Shown here: positions 34,672-42,905 of the stretch, one piece after another
How the letters are laid out: each line of letters begins with the position of its first letter
How positions within the stretch are numbered: the first letter of the stretch is position 1
Assembly: GCA_020848275.1 (NCBI GenBank)
Contig: JADLAK010000037.1
Span: 1-64,000 of the forward strand
Direction of reading: 5' to 3'
DNA from: Planctomycetota bacterium
GTDB taxonomy: Bacteria; Planctomycetota; UBA8742; UBA2392
Length of the DNA stretch: 64,000 nt
Program-made: the position numbers and the translations under genes
Notes under the pieces: generated by a model
What the model was told of the DNA's origin: nothing
Database searches by the model: none
The model's input: the letters and a program-made list of their open reading frames with translations, nothing else

Positions 34672-35580
34672 ATGAACCATCCATTGTCCATCCGCCTGGC
34701 CACCGTTGAAGACGCCCCCGGTATTGGCGCTATGCACGTGCAAAGCTGGCGCGAGGCCTACGCGGGCCTGCTGCCGCAGGCGCTGCTGGAGGCGCTGTCC
34801 GTTGAGGAGCGAGTTGACCGCTGGAAAAAGAATCTTGGCGCCAAGCCTGACAGCCGGCGAAACTGGGTCAGTTTGGCGGGCGACCGAATCACGGGTTTCG
34901 TCAGCGCGGGTCCCAGCCGCGACAAGGACACCGACGCCGCAACAACGGGCGAAATCTTCGGCATTTATCTTCTCAAGGAATTTTGGGGCGCGGGTGTCGG
35001 CCGTGAAATGATGCGCATCGGCATCTCGTATCTTGCGGCGTTACCCTCGCGCGAGGTGATTTTGTGGGTGCTTTCCAACAATGCCCGGACGCGAAAGTTC
35101 TATGAGACCGCGGGTTTTGCGCCCGACGGATCAGAAAAAAGTGAAGTGCGTTGGGGATGCAAAACCCACGAAGTGCGCTACCGTGCGCCGATGGATCGAC
35201 TGTTATCGCGACTGGAGACAACCATGTTCGACCGTTTTTCGCACGTGATGATGTACGTCAAGGACATCAAGCGCGCCCTGGACTGGTACAAGTCGAAGCT
35301 CGGCTTTGTCGAGAATTTCGCGTCGGAGCATTTTGCCAGCCTGCGCCACGACGGCATGAAGTGCCGCCTCGACCTGCACCCGACGGAAGCCAACAGCAAA
35401 GACGTCGGCTTTGGCCCGCTGCCTTACTTCGCGAGCAGGAACTTCGACAAGGCGCTGGCTGAATTGAAGAAGAAGGGCGTCAAGACCGGCGAGCCCCGTA
35501 GCGAAGGCGGCAGCCCGCGCTTTGTCAGCTTCTGGGACAGCGAAGGCAACGCGCTGGGGCTCGAAGAGCTACGGGGCTAA
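34672..35580 (+). CDS. Fusion of GNAT acetyltransferase and VOC (glyoxalase-like) domain
   Basis: A 302-residue protein. Residues 1-170 are a GNAT domain (HVQSWREAYAGLLPQ, then GIYLLKEFWGAGVGREMM for acetyl-CoA binding, ending with NARTRKFYETAGF). Residues 185-302 are a VOC domain (MFDRFSHVMMYVKDIKRALD, YKSKLGFV, FWDSEGNALGLEEL). No stop separates them, but GGAG lies 6 nt before the internal Met at 35224, so the VOC part might also be made alone. GNAT and VOC genes also sit near each other at 47.3-48.2 and 50.0-51.0 kb. It overlaps the converging M16 gene by 12 bp. Substrates unknown. Confidence 0.85.
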   Translation: MNHPLSIRLATVEDAPGIGAMHVQSWREAYAGLLPQALLEALSVEERVDRWKKNLGAKPDSRRNWVSLAGDRITGFVSAGPSRDKDTDAATTGEIFGIYLLKEFWGAGVGREMMRIGISYLAALPSREVILWVLSNNARTRKFYETAGFAPDGSEKSEVRWGCKTHEVRYRAPMDRLLSRLETTMFDRFSHVMMYVKDIKRALDWYKSKLGFVENFASEHFASLRHDGMKCRLDLHPTEANSKDVGFGPLPYFASRNFDKALAELKKKGVKTGEPRSEGGSPRFVSFWDSEGNALGLEELRG

Positions 35581-36849
35581 CTGGAACTCCGTGTGCGGCC
35601 TCAGCTTCTTCAGCACCGCGCGCACCTGCGGGGGTTTGACCTTTTTGATCGCGGCAATTTCCTGTTCCGGGGTGCGCAGGAAACCCAGCGTGGCCTGGAA
35701 GACGCAGTCGGTCACGCGCGCGCCCATCGAATCGGCGGCCGACTTGCGGCTTTCGACCAGGCTCTCGCGGCAGGCGTCGAATTCCTCGTCGGTCGGCCCG
35801 TCTTTGACAAGGCGCGCGAATTCGCTTCGAATCAGCTTGAGCGCTGTGTCTGCCTTGGCCGGGTCGACGGCGGCATGGACGACGTCGGCGCCGCGCGCGC
35901 GGTGAAGTTCGCTGTGGATGGCATAAGCCAGCCCGTGCTGTTCGCGCACGATTTTGAACAAACGCCCGAAGCTGAAGCCGCCGAAGATGCCGTCGGCGAA
36001 TTGCATGGCGGGAAACGCCGCCTGGCCGTAAATCGGCGCGCCGGAATAGGCCATGATGATATGCGATTGCTCGACCTTCTGGTGGATCTGCGCCTGCCGG
36101 GGCTTTGCGGCGGTAGTCAGCAGCTTCGAGCGCGGAAGTTTCCCGCGCTTTGAACGCGGCAGCTTCAATGCGGCGGAAAGCGCCGCCAGCGCGGCCTTGG
36201 GCGGCACAGGACCTGTCACGAACGCCATTACCTGCGCGTCGGCCAGCAGCGCGCGGTGGCGCGCAAGCAGCGACGCGGGCGTGACGGCGGCGAGGTCCTC
36301 GATGCGGCCGCCCTCGAAGACCGCTGCGGGCGTGCCCGCGTAGATCACTTTCTGGGCTTCAATCGAAGCAAAGGTGGGCTTGTCGTCCTTGATGGCCTTG
36401 AGGTCGTTTTCGAGCTGGTATTTCTCCTGCGTGACGACATGCGGCAGCAGGCCTTTGCCCTCAAGCGCCGGGCGCGTGAGGATTTCGACGCAGAGTTCGA
36501 GCACGCGCTGAAGTTCGCGCGAGCCCTCGGGCAAAAAGCGCTCGGCGGGGAATTCGGCTGTCGCCGCAAGCGCGTGGATGTCGGCAAAACGCGTGACGCC
36601 GGTGGTGACGGACGCGCCGTAGAGTTCTTCGCCGGCGCGGGCAATTTCACGGCGTGAGGGGTGATTTTCGCTCGCCGCGCGCAGGCACATCGAGAGCACG
36701 GCGTTCTGGGTGGCGTTTTTGGCGCGGAGCGGCTCCAGCAGGAAAATGCGTGCGCGCGCGGTTTTGTAGCGGTCGGACGAAAGCGCACAAAGGCGCACGC
36801 CGGGTGCCGGGCTGACCGACTGAAATTCACGGTAACGGGAAGCCTTCAT
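35569..36849 (-). CDS. M16-family peptidase homologue without zinc motif (YfmF/AlbF-like)
   Basis: A 426-residue pitrilysin-fold protein. The C-terminal half carries the M16 signature region (FGGFSFGRLFKIVREQHGLAYA) and the helical domain around it. The N-terminal half should contain HxxEH but reads AVLSMCLRAASENHPSRREI, so no zinc site is present. In Bacillus, such inactive subunits (YfmF) pair with an active M16 partner (YfmH). No partner is seen next to it here. ATG 36849 is chosen because homology begins near VRLCALSSDRYKTA. A weak TATCCT box ends 8 nt before ATG, so the message may be leaderless. It overlaps the converging GNAT-VOC gene by 12 bp. Confidence 0.83.
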   Translation of the reverse strand: MKASRYREFQSVSPAPGVRLCALSSDRYKTARARIFLLEPLRAKNATQNAVLSMCLRAASENHPSRREIARAGEELYGASVTTGVTRFADIHALAATAEFPAERFLPEGSRELQRVLELCVEILTRPALEGKGLLPHVVTQEKYQLENDLKAIKDDKPTFASIEAQKVIYAGTPAAVFEGGRIEDLAAVTPASLLARHRALLADAQVMAFVTGPVPPKAALAALSAALKLPRSKRGKLPRSKLLTTAAKPRQAQIHQKVEQSHIIMAYSGAPIYGQAAFPAMQFADGIFGGFSFGRLFKIVREQHGLAYAIHSELHRARGADVVHAAVDPAKADTALKLIRSEFARLVKDGPTDEEFDACRESLVESRKSAADSMGARVTDCVFQATLGFLRTPEQEIAAIKKVKPPQVRAVLKKLRPHTEFQLAP

Positions 36850-37179
36850 GGGGCGTAAGGATAGTGTGGGGGACACGCGGGCGATAGCGGCACAGCCCCG
36901 CCTGTAATAGCGGGGGATTAATCTTGACCCCCGGGCCTTGCGATCGGGGCTGACTGAAATTCCGGGGAATGCTTTGAGAATTATCAACGTAACGGACACG
37001 TAAATCGAGGATTCACGCGGTTTTTAGCGAAACCTGAGACCGACTTGTTCGTTAGATAATATGGTGGGACGCAGCAACGGTGCGACGTGCCCCCGGCGGA
37101 AGAAGTAAACCGCCAACCCCGAACAGACGGCCGCAAACGCGAGCCGGAGAGGGATGTCCCTCTCTCGGAGGGTGTTTCT
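36850..37179 (+). promoter_or_regulatory. Leader region of the 78-residue protein gene with hairpin before the ribosome site
   Basis: The region contains no convincing gene. A perfect hairpin, GAGAGGGA-TG-TCCCTCTC at 37147-37164, lies directly before GGAGG (37167-37171) and ATG 37180, so it could affect ribosome access. GATAAT near 37055 is a possible -10. A leader of about 110 nt would precede the gene. The segment 36850-37010 shows nothing recognisable. Confidence 0.45.
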
Positions 37180-37416
37180 ATGAAAGTAATGACGAGAATG
37201 ATGCTGAAGGACCAGGTCAAGGACGCCAACGGCGCGCGGCTGCACCTGGGCGACCGCGTGCTTGATGTCGAGCACGGCAGCGTGTGTGTGCTGGTGGAGC
37301 ACTGCCCGGACCTCGGCCCCGATTGCCTTTACGTCCAAAGCAATGACGACGACGGCCCGGTCATGGGTTACTGGGTGGCGCCGGACAAGCTGCAGCGCCT
37401 CAACAGGGCTGCGTAA
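37180..37416 (+). CDS. Hypothetical 78-residue protein
   Basis: A small soluble protein starting MKVMTRMMLKDQVKDANGAR, with a beta-strand-rich core (LHLGDRVLDVEHGSVCVLVE) and acidic CPDLGPDCLYVQSNDDDGPV, ending QRLNRAA. GGAGG lies 8 nt before ATG 37180. It has its own leader with a hairpin and its own terminator at 37458, so it is a stand-alone transcription unit. The fold may be a small SH3-like or YodB-like barrel (guess). No family recognised. ATG 37189 is an alternative start. Confidence 0.65.
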   Translation: MKVMTRMMLKDQVKDANGARLHLGDRVLDVEHGSVCVLVEHCPDLGPDCLYVQSNDDDGPVMGYWVAPDKLQRLNRAA

Positions 37417-37457
37417 TTTCGCGTGACGAAATCCCCCGTTTCGATCACGCAACAGAA

Positions 37458-37491
37458 AGACAGGCGCATTCTCGCGCCTGTCTTTGTGTTT
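37458..37491 (+). terminator. Rho-independent terminator of the 78-residue protein gene
   Basis: AGACAGGCGC-ATTCTC-GCGCCTGTCT forms a 10-bp stem with a 6-nt loop, followed by TTGTGTTT. It lies 41 bp after the stop at 37416. Confidence 0.85.
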
Positions 37492-37574
37492 GAGGTGGCG
37501 GGTGCCTCCGTGCCCCGGTCCGGCCAAGATTGACAACGTTGATTCGTGCTGGGCCACGGAGGGCCCAGCCGCAA

Positions 37575-38354
37575 TTACTTTTTCCCGCCGTAAATCCGCG
37601 TCAGCAGGCGGTCATACAGCCAGCGCGGGGTGAAATGTCCCAGCGCGACGGCCAAACTGATCGGCCACGGGAATTTGAACGTGCGGCGCTTGCGCGCAAT
37701 AGCCCGGATGATCTTCCGCGCCGCTTTTTCCGCGCTCATGATGAAGGGCATGGGGTGCTTGTTGTTCTTAATCAGGTCCGTGTAAATGAAACCCGGGCAT
37801 ATCGTGGTCACCGCAATGCCCAGCGGGCGCATTTCCAGGCGCAACGCCTCCATGTGCACGTTGAGCGCGGCCTTGCTGGCGCAATAAGCGCCGTTGGCGG
37901 GCAGGCCCTGGAAGGACGCGAGGCTCGAGATCGCGACGACGTGGCCGCTTTTGCGTGCGACCATGTCGGGCAGTGCAGCGTAAATCGTGTCGACCACGCC
38001 CATGAAATTCACCTGCATCAGGCGTTCTTCCATGGCGGCGTCGAAGTTCAGCGGGCGCTTTTCCATCGCGATGCCGGCGTTGGCGATCACGAGTTCCGGC
38101 GCGCCGATTTCCGTGCGCACCAGCGCCATCGCCAGCAAGATACTCTCGCGTTTGGCGACGTCGCAGACGGCGGTGACGGCCTTGCCGCCCGCGGCGCGGA
38201 CCATCTCGGCGGTCTTGGTGAGTTCATCTTCGCGGCGCGCGAGCAACCCGACCGCGCAGCCCTTGCGCGCGAGTTCTATTGCCATCTCGCGTCCAATGCC
38301 TGCGCTGGCGCCGGTAATTACCGCGGTTTTGTACGGAAACGTCATGGGCGGCAT
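37575..38354 (-). CDS. Short-chain dehydrogenase/reductase
   Basis: A 259-residue NAD(P)-dependent oxidoreductase. The classical SDR motifs are present: TGASAGIG cofactor loop, LLARREDEL with Arg-Arg after the second strand suggesting NADP, NAG, and the catalytic Ser in ISSLASFQG with YCASK (Tyr-x-x-x-Lys). The C-terminus (FPWPISLAVALGHFTPRWLY) is hydrophobic and resembles membrane-associated SDRs acting on lipids. ATG 38354 is used; ATG 38345 is possible. The substrate is unknown. A palindromic repeat follows upstream. Confidence 0.93.
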   Translation of the reverse strand: MPPMTFPYKTAVITGASAGIGREMAIELARKGCAVGLLARREDELTKTAEMVRAAGGKAVTAVCDVAKRESILLAMALVRTEIGAPELVIANAGIAMEKRPLNFDAAMEERLMQVNFMGVVDTIYAALPDMVARKSGHVVAISSLASFQGLPANGAYCASKAALNVHMEALRLEMRPLGIAVTTICPGFIYTDLIKNNKHPMPFIMSAEKAARKIIRAIARKRRTFKFPWPISLAVALGHFTPRWLYDRLLTRIYGGKK

Positions 38355-38358
38355 TTAG

Positions 38359-38475
38359 CCACGAATCCACGCGAATAGACACGAATAACAGCAACCGCAA
38401 TTGTCCACGGAAGACAAGGTCCGCAAACCAGCAAGACAGGACAAATCATTCGTGAGAATTCGTGTCCACTCGTGG
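38359..38475. repeat. Intergenic inverted repeat of the CACGAAT type
   Basis: CCACGAATCCACGCGAATAG (38359) continuing to ACACGAAT is mirrored by TCATTCGTGAGAATTCGTG and TCCACTCGTGG ending at 38475. It fills the gap between the SDR and the GNAT gene, ending 7 bp before the GNAT stop. The arms are A-rich compared with the genome and unrelated to the GAGCCC repeat family. Confidence 0.7.
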
Positions 38476-38482
38476 ATGAAAA

Positions 38483-39055
38483 TCACGAATCGTCAGGCGG
38501 GAGGAAGTCCTCCAGCTTCGTCTCGTAGACGTGCATTTCGCCGAGGCGTTCGGTGAGTTCCGCACCGATTTTGTGCATACCCAGGCCGTGCAAAATCCGC
38601 AGGCTCGGCTCGTTGTCGGGCTTGCACTTTGCGCGCACGCGTTTGACGCCGCGCTGTTGAAACAGCCAGTCGACCAGCGCGTGCGCGGCCTCCGTCGCGT
38701 AGCCCTGGCCGCGAAACGCAGGCTCGACCTGGTAGCCGATTTCACAAGCGCCGTCCTGGCCCGGCGGGCCTTTGACGTTGATGCCGCCGACCAACACGCC
38801 CTCGTCGCGCTGGATCATCAGGCGGCCAAGCCATGTCAACTCGTCGGCATTAGCCTTCAGCCGCCTGATCTGCTCCGGCAACTGGTACTGCAGCACGTCC
38901 TTGTGCGGCCAGCCGTCCGGGACGGTCACGCGCAGCGTCTTCTCGACGGTCTCAAGGCGGCCTTCCTGTGCAGCGAGCAGCAGGGGCAGCGTGAACGGAA
39001 CTAGTTCCAGCCGCGGCGATTTGATGATCGCCGGGGTTGGTGCTTTCTCAGGCAT
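38483..39055 (-). CDS. GNAT N-acetyltransferase (RimJ/RimL-like)
   Basis: A 190-residue acetyltransferase. It has SPRLELVPFTLPLLLAA at the N-terminus, GYQVEPAFRGQGYATEAAHA as the acetyl-CoA loop and NEPSLRILHGLGM near the end, all typical of the RimJ/L subgroup. Its ATG at 39055 lies inside the end of the upstream hydrolase gene (8-bp overlap). The target (protein N-terminus, amino acid or antibiotic) cannot be read. Confidence 0.88.
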   Translation of the reverse strand: MPEKAPTPAIIKSPRLELVPFTLPLLLAAQEGRLETVEKTLRVTVPDGWPHKDVLQYQLPEQIRRLKANADELTWLGRLMIQRDEGVLVGGINVKGPPGQDGACEIGYQVEPAFRGQGYATEAAHALVDWLFQQRGVKRVRAKCKPDNEPSLRILHGLGMHKIGAELTERLGEMHVYETKLEDFLPPDDS

Positions 39056-40181
39056 GCTGCTCCAGCCAGCGCACGACGTCCTGCAGGAACCCCGCGTTTA
39101 CGCTGCGCTTTTCATAGTACATCTTGATGTTCGAGGGCCTGCCGCCGCACGGCTTGAACAGGTGGTCGAGATCGTCGTAGATGCGCAGGGTGACGTCGCC
39201 GCACTTGCCGGCGACCAGGTTGGCCGCAAGCTTGCGCGCATCCTTTTCCGGGTTGACCTGGCAGTCCGCCGCGCCGTTGGCGACGAGCACGGGACAAGTC
39301 AGCGACTTGTGGCAGGCTTCGACGTCGATGTTGAAGTGCTCGCGCATCCACTTGCGCCCGGCCACCACGTCCGCCCGGTTCCATACGCTTTTGGGCACCT
39401 TGTTGAAGTCGGGGTCGCGGTTGGCCTTGATCGCCTCGGTCAGTTCGTCCTGCATGGCCAACGTCATTCCGCGGGTGAGTTCGTCCATCTTGGCGCACTC
39501 GGCCTCAACCTGGTCGCGGATCACGTTGCGCATATTGCGACCGGGCCCGGCCAGGCAGATCACGCCCGCGATCGCGAGATCCTTTTCGGCGGCAAGCAGG
39601 GGGGCCGTTAAACCGCCTTCGCTGTGGCCGATCAGGAAGATGCGCTTGGCGTCCACTTCGGGTTGTGTGCGCAGAAAATTTACGCACGAGCGCGCGTCGC
39701 CCACCAGCGCCTTGTAACCAAGCTGCAGCGGGTCAATGCCCTTGAAGCCCAGTGGCGTGCCGCCGGTTGTGCGGTCATCGGCGCGCAGCACGACAAAACC
39801 GGCGTTGGCAATGGCATCGAGGAGTTCCCAGGTGCCGAGGTCCATGCCGGCCGCAAATCCGTTGCGGTCCTGCATGCCGGAGCCGGAGACGAAGAATACG
39901 GCCGGGTAGGGGCCTTTGCCGTGGGCATCTTCCTTCGGAACGTTGAGAGTCGCGGCGATTTCGAAGTCAGACTCGGCCTTGGCCCGGTCGGCGTCGGTTT
40001 CGCCTTCCTTGAGGGCGGTTTGCGAGCCGTCGCCCTTGCGTGTGACCTTGACGTCGCGCGCCGTAAAGGTCGCTTTCTCCGGCAGGCTGTAACTCGGCCC
40101 CTTCGGTTTGTCATCGGCGATTGCCGTGGTCGCGATAAGAAGCAAAGAGACGACGGCGATCAAAGCGTGCTTGGCGGTCAT
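39048..40181 (-). CDS. Secreted alpha/beta hydrolase
   Basis: A 377-residue exported hydrolase with signal peptide MTAKHALIAVVSLLLIATTA. The alpha/beta fold motifs are the oxyanion segment FFVSGSGMQDRNG, the nucleophile elbow GHSEGG, a candidate Asp in ANGAADCQVNPEKD and His in YDDLDHLFKP. Similar to the acyl hydrolase family with an inserted helical lid (MDELTRGMTLAMQDELTEAI). The substrate is unknown. The gene starts at ATG 40181 and overlaps the downstream GNAT gene by 8 bp. Confidence 0.9.
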   Translation of the reverse strand: MTAKHALIAVVSLLLIATTAIADDKPKGPSYSLPEKATFTARDVKVTRKGDGSQTALKEGETDADRAKAESDFEIAATLNVPKEDAHGKGPYPAVFFVSGSGMQDRNGFAAGMDLGTWELLDAIANAGFVVLRADDRTTGGTPLGFKGIDPLQLGYKALVGDARSCVNFLRTQPEVDAKRIFLIGHSEGGLTAPLLAAEKDLAIAGVICLAGPGRNMRNVIRDQVEAECAKMDELTRGMTLAMQDELTEAIKANRDPDFNKVPKSVWNRADVVAGRKWMREHFNIDVEACHKSLTCPVLVANGAADCQVNPEKDARKLAANLVAGKCGDVTLRIYDDLDHLFKPCGGRPSNIKMYYEKRSVNAGFLQDVVRWLEQHA

Positions 40182-40201
40182 GGATCCTCCAGGAAAACGG
40201 C

Positions 40202-40225
40202 AGGGGCTCGCCGCGGCGAGCCCCT
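40202..40225. repeat. Perfect 24-bp palindrome
   Basis: AGGGGCTCGCCG followed by its exact reverse complement lies between the hydrolase start and the OsmC stop. It resembles the GC palindrome at 8741. No U-run follows on the minus strand, so it is called a repeat and not a terminator. Confidence 0.75.
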
Positions 40226-40246
40226 ACAACATAGGAATCCGCCGGA

Positions 40247-40675
40247 CTAACTCACAAACTTCGTGGTTAAATTGATCTGCGCAGCCGACAACAGGCGCGA
40301 GACGATGCAGCCGGTCTTGGCGTCGTTGGCCTTGGCCTCGAAGGTCTTGGCGTCGGCGCCAGGGACTTTGCCCTCGCACTCGAGGTTGATCTTGGTGATC
40401 GTGGGCTTGTCGTTGACCTTTTCGATCACGACATCGGCCTTGGTACGGATGTATTCCGGCTTCAGGTTGGCTTGGCCGAGGATGTTCGACAGCGCCATCG
40501 AGAAACAACCGGCGTGCGCGGCGGCGATCAACTCTTCGGGATTGGTGCCTTTGCCTTCTTCAAAGCGGGTGCTGAAGTTGTACTGGCCCTCAAAAGCGCC
40601 GGAACCAAGCTTCATGGTGCCTTTGCCTTCCTTGAGGGTGCCCTTCCATTCGGCGGTAGCGTTGCGAGTCGGCAT
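40247..40675 (-). CDS. osmC: OsmC-family peroxiredoxin
   Basis: A 142-residue thiol peroxidase that reduces organic hydroperoxides in the cytoplasm. The two redox Cys are visible in HAGCFSMALS and TGCIVSRLL, in the spacing of OsmC. The N-terminal ATAEWKGTLKEGKGTMKLG and the NPEELIAAAHAGC segments are typical. AGGAG lies before ATG 40675 (spacing 7). It is a stand-alone gene between the hydrolase and methyltransferase genes. Regulation is not visible. Confidence 0.93.
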   Translation of the reverse strand: MPTRNATAEWKGTLKEGKGTMKLGSGAFEGQYNFSTRFEEGKGTNPEELIAAAHAGCFSMALSNILGQANLKPEYIRTKADVVIEKVNDKPTITKINLECEGKVPGADAKTFEAKANDAKTGCIVSRLLSAAQINLTTKFVS

Positions 40676-40799
40676 TGTGGGTCTCCTTTGTCTTTTTTTG
40701 AGGTCAAAAGTTCGGGCACATTAGCAATTCGGTTATCGGATGGCAGCACTCAGCCCCGCCCGCAAGGGCGGAGGAAGTTGAATCGACGTTCGTCTCTGA

Positions 40800-41621
40800 T
40801 TATGCCCCCGGCCTGCCGGCCGGGGCTGCCTTCACCGTCCAGAGCTGTTCGCCGCCGTGTTTGAACGGCCCGCCGGTGAAATCACCCTCGAGCGAGACGA
40901 TTTCGTAGCCGCAAAGCTCGAACAGGTGCTCCATCTCGTAGCGAAACGAGTAGCGCAGGTACAAATCGCGGCTGTGGCGCGCCAGCGAGCGGCCGTCGCG
41001 CGCAAAGCGCTCGAAAACCCATTGTTCGTAGACAAGCTGGTTTTCCGGCCCCGGCGTGCGCGACACGTACAGCACGACTTTTTCGCCTGTGCCGGGGTCG
41101 ATGTTTTCCGACAGCCGCAGCATTGGCGAGCTCAGGCCCGGCTGCATCGCCGCCGCAATCATGCGCAGGTTCGGGTCGAAGATGTCGATCACCAGCCGCC
41201 CCCTGGGCGTCAGGTGTTTGCGGCAGGCGGCAAGGCAGGCGCGCTGGTCGGTGACCGTCAGCAGGTGCTGGAACGCGCGGTAGGGGACCACGATCAGCGG
41301 GAACTTGCGGCCAAGCTCAAAGCCGCGCATGTCGCCCTGCACGAGCGTGAGTTTCTTGCGCTGCGCCTCGGGAAGTTTTTCGGCGCGGTGGCGTGCGCTG
41401 TCGAGCATCACGGCCTCAAGGTCGAGGCCCGTGACGCGCGCGCCGGCCTGCAACATCGGGATCGTCACGCGGCCCGTGCCGCAGGCGAGTTCGAGCACGT
41501 CGCCGGCTTTCCCGGCGAGCTTGCTGAAGTACTCAACGTCGCCGGGAACGCCGCGCGCGACCAGGTCGTAGTCGGGCGGGCTGGCGTAAAACGGGTGGTT
41601 GGGTTTGTGGTCGCTTGCCAT
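40800..41621 (-). CDS. Class I SAM-dependent methyltransferase
   Basis: A 273-residue methyltransferase. Motif I reads VLELACGTGRVTIPM, then GLDLEAVMLDSAR (acidic loop) and LVQGDMRGF. The C-terminal part (RYSFRYEMEHLFELCGYEIV) is typical of small-molecule methyltransferases. ATG 41621 is chosen because the homology begins after FYASPPDYDLVARG; the longer reading overlaps birA and is Ser/Pro-rich. The gene starts 10 bp after the birA stop on the same strand. Substrate unknown. Confidence 0.88.
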   Translation of the reverse strand: MASDHKPNHPFYASPPDYDLVARGVPGDVEYFSKLAGKAGDVLELACGTGRVTIPMLQAGARVTGLDLEAVMLDSARHRAEKLPEAQRKKLTLVQGDMRGFELGRKFPLIVVPYRAFQHLLTVTDQRACLAACRKHLTPRGRLVIDIFDPNLRMIAAAMQPGLSSPMLRLSENIDPGTGEKVVLYVSRTPGPENQLVYEQWVFERFARDGRSLARHSRDLYLRYSFRYEMEHLFELCGYEIVSLEGDFTGGPFKHGGEQLWTVKAAPAGRPGA

Positions 41622-41631
41622 GGGCGGCAGT

Positions 41632-42708
41632 CTACGACGGTTTGGGCTCGGCGGGCACTTCGCGGACGTTGCCGACGCTTTCGGCGCTGAAGAGTTTCTC
41701 GGTTCCATCTTCATCAAGCTTGAGCGTGATGCCCTTGGCCGGGTCGAGTTCCTTGACGATGCCGGTGAATTCGGCGTCGTTGTGCTTCAGGCGCACGTGT
41801 TTGCCGCCCATCTGCACGAACTCGCCCCAGGCGCGCGCGATTTTGTCGAACTTTTTCTTGTGCACGAGCTGGTAAACGCTGTCGAGGTAAAACAGCAGCG
41901 GGCGCAGCACGCGCACGCGGTTAAGCGGCGAGTTGCCCGGGCGCTCCATGCGCAGGCTGGTGGCGATGTTGCGCAGGTTCTCAGGGAAATCACTCGTGGT
42001 CTGGTTGACGTTCAGCCCGATGCCCATCACAAACGTGTCGGGCACGTTGCTGCGCGCCTCCACCAGCACGCCCGCGGCTTTGCGCCCGCGGATGGTGATG
42101 TCGTTGGGCCACTTGATTTCGCTGGGCAGGTGGATGAATTGCTGCAGCATGTTGGCCAGCGCCAGCGACGCCATGGCGGTCAAAAACGGCAGCTTATCGG
42201 GCGGCACGGCGACCTTGCAGATCACGCTCATCCACAGGCCCGCGCCTTCGGCGCTATGCCACTCGTTGCCCATGCGGCCGCGGCCTTCGGTCTGCGCCTC
42301 AGCCAGCACGACGGCGCCGTCTTTGAGGTCGGGCTTCGATGTAATCAGCTTCCACGCGGTTTCATTTGTCGAGGCCACGCTGTCATAGATGTAGAGTTTC
42401 CTGCCGATCGCCTTGGTGTTCAGATCGTCGAGAATTTCGTGATCGAGCAGACGGTCGGGGATGTCGATCAGCCGCACGCCGAGGTAAGGGTGGAATTCGA
42501 TGTTGTAGCCGGCCTCGATGAGTTCCTCGACGTCGCGGAACAGGGCGTCATTGGCCTGTGCGGCCTTGGCGGCGATCTTGCCGGTTTTCGGCTTGGGCGC
42601 CTTGTACTTGGACTTCTTGTCGGGCGGCGGAAGCAGCGCGGCCTCGACCTCGGCAACCGGGGTGAATTCGCTTTGCTTCTTCAGGAACTGGATCAGGGCG
42701 AGGTTCAT
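41632..42708 (-). CDS. birA: Biotin--[acetyl-CoA-carboxylase] ligase
   Basis: A 358-residue enzyme that attaches biotin to the carboxyl carrier protein. The catalytic core has YIYDSVASTNETA, GRGRMGNEWHS, KWPNDITIRGRKAAG and GIGLNVNQ, and a C-terminal SH3-like domain (LKLDEDGTEKLFSAESVGN). The N-terminus (MNLALIQFLKKQSEFTPV) may be a remnant HTH regulator domain, broken by a Lys/Pro-rich linker (PPPDKKSKYKAPKPKTG), so DNA binding is uncertain. ATG 42708 is chosen over a longer reading through repeats. Divergent from mnmG, with the gap filled by palindromes. Confidence 0.93.
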   Translation of the reverse strand: MNLALIQFLKKQSEFTPVAEVEAALLPPPDKKSKYKAPKPKTGKIAAKAAQANDALFRDVEELIEAGYNIEFHPYLGVRLIDIPDRLLDHEILDDLNTKAIGRKLYIYDSVASTNETAWKLITSKPDLKDGAVVLAEAQTEGRGRMGNEWHSAEGAGLWMSVICKVAVPPDKLPFLTAMASLALANMLQQFIHLPSEIKWPNDITIRGRKAAGVLVEARSNVPDTFVMGIGLNVNQTTSDFPENLRNIATSLRMERPGNSPLNRVRVLRPLLFYLDSVYQLVHKKKFDKIARAWGEFVQMGGKHVRLKHNDAEFTGIVKELDPAKGITLKLDEDGTEKLFSAESVGNVREVPAEPKPS

Positions 42709-42721
42709 GTGTTTTTCGTGG

Positions 42722-42882
42722 GGCAGGCTTCCAGCCTGCCAGGCAGGCCGGAGGCCTGCCTCACGGCGCGGGGAGTGTACGGTCAAGCCCTCGCGGCTAC
42801 AATCCCCCGTGGTGTGGGCGCCTCGCCCGCGGTCTTGCCGCCTCTGGCGGCAAGACTTTGCGGGCCAGAGGCCCGCCACACC
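42722..42882. repeat. GC palindromes in the birA-mnmG divergent gap
   Basis: GGCAGGCT-TCC-AGCCTGCC (42722-42740) is followed directly by AGGCAGGCC-GGA-GGCCTGCCT (42741-42761). A further hairpin GTCTTGCCGCC-TCT-GGCGGCAAGAC lies at 42832-42856 within wider arms starting GGTGTGGGCG and ending CCACACC. TACAAT at 42798-42803 is a possible mnmG -10 box, which would put the last palindrome in the mnmG leader. Confidence 0.75.
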
Positions 42883-42905
42883 TGCGGCCAGGATGGCCAC
42901 AACAC

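Noticed and set aside
37087-37179. Upstream extension of the small 78-residue gene
   Set aside because: The extension is Arg/Pro-rich and would include the hairpin; the ATG at 37180 has GGAGG in the right position.
40202-40225. Perfect palindrome as a terminator
   Set aside because: No U-run follows on the minus strand where the adjacent genes lie; kept only as a repeat.
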